In this document: positions 5,944 through 6,183 of the stretch, one piece after another
Layout: the number at the start of each line of letters is the position of its first letter
Position numbering within the stretch: the stretch's first letter is position 1
Origin: Bacteroidota bacterium
GTDB lineage: Bacteria; Bacteroidota; Bacteroidia; Chitinophagales; LD1
Direction: 5' to 3'
DNA length: 6,183 nt
Assembly: GCA_003165135.1 (NCBI GenBank)
Contig: PLSN01000165.1
Coordinates: forward strand, 491-6,673
Notes under the pieces: model-generated
Databases searched by the model: none
The model's input: only the letters and a program-made list of their open reading frames with translations
Told to the model about the DNA's origin: nothing
Made by a program: the position numbers and the translations under genes

Positions 5944-6183
5944 ATGAAAAAACTTATCCTATTATCAGTCCTCACAGGGCTTTTGTTCAGCGCTTGCCAC
6001 AATAAACAAACATCTGATGCCGCTAACCCGGACAAAGCTTTCTCGGATTGGAAAGAAAATGTATTCATGGATTCCATGTGGTCGGTATCTCCTGCCGCAG
6101 CGTCCGTACAAGGCTACCACAAATATGATGCAGAGCTCAATATAGCTGATTCTGCCACGGCTAAACAAACGCTGGCTTTTGCC
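5944..6183 (+). CDS. DUF885-family lipoprotein (partial, N-terminus only)
   Basis: The first 80 codons are present and the frame runs off the right edge. Residues 1-17 form a lipoprotein signal (KK, hydrophobic core, lipobox LFSAC) with the lipidated Cys at 18. A short linker follows, then a helical segment FSDWKENVFMDSMWSVSPAAASVQGYHKYDAELNIADS. The pattern of a bulky residue and Pro, followed by Ala/Ser-x-x-Gly-x-x-x-Tyr-Asp and a later aspartate, is that of the N-terminus of DUF885 proteins, large (about 550-600 residue) predicted metallopeptidase-like proteins that are exported in many bacteria. The catalytic part would lie beyond the window, so enzyme function is not shown here. Start choice: the ATG at 5944 gives a complete signal peptide. 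Only a poor -7-like box (TACATTTA, 5920-5927) is seen upstream. The first codons are typical of this organism's exported proteins. Confidence 0.7.
   Translation, partial: MKKLILLSVLTGLLFSACHNKQTSDAANPDKAFSDWKENVFMDSMWSVSPAAASVQGYHKYDAELNIADSATAKQTLAFA

Noticed and set aside
5965..6168. Minus-strand 67-codon frame opposite the lipoprotein N-terminus
   Set aside because: Opposite a convincing lipoprotein signal peptide and DUF885-like segment; its own sequence has no domain features.
1..6183. Search for CRISPR array, tRNA, rRNA, insertion sequence, phage genes or riboswitch
   Set aside because: No regularly spaced repeats, no cloverleaf or conserved rRNA segments and no transposase or integrase motifs were seen. 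The intergenic gaps are all under 200 bp.

Overview
The window looks like chromosomal DNA from a member of the Bacteroidota, most likely of the Chitinophaga/Sphingobacterium side of the phylum. The clues are a large TonB-dependent receptor with an N-terminal carboxypeptidase-regulatory-like domain, two small lipoproteins, promoter elements resembling the Bacteroidota -7 box TAnnTTTG, few Shine-Dalgarno sequences, and moderate GC content. The genus cannot be fixed from the sequence. Every gene seen is assignable at family level except the substrate of the receptor and the exact roles of the EGF-like lipoprotein and the membrane prenyltransferase-like protein.

Layout. Positions 1-2177 (minus) hold most of an outer-membrane TonB-dependent receptor whose C-terminus runs off the left edge. 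A 49-bp divergent spacer separates it from a plus-strand lipoprotein gene (2227-2742) with a TTG start and a tenascin-type EGF-like cysteine cluster. Next is a compact AT-rich type II toxin-antitoxin operon (2811-3391): a ribbon-helix-helix-like antitoxin overlaps a PemK/MazF-type endoribonuclease toxin by 4 bp, behind a promoter that is embedded in a palindrome. Then comes an RluA-family pseudouridine synthase (3473-4195). It faces, with only 3 bp between stop codons, a minus-strand pair: a UbiA-superfamily membrane protein (5752-4841) followed 12 bp later by a UbiE-like SAM methyltransferase (4828-4199). A 191-bp divergent spacer (5753-5943) contains an imperfect 12-bp hairpin that looks like an interspersed Bacteroidota repeat. 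The window ends in the first 80 codons of a DUF885-type lipoprotein.

How the genes relate. Two units are likely co-transcribed: the toxin-antitoxin pair, and the prenyltransferase-like/methyltransferase pair, which may make or modify a prenylated or isoprenoid-linked small molecule. The other genes seem to be independent units. I see no CRISPR array, tRNA, rRNA, transposase or phage gene, and no clear new system. The most unusual items are the UbiA-like protein lacking the first Asp-rich motif next to its methyltransferase, the EGF-like lipoprotein divergent from a receptor, and the hairpin repeat.
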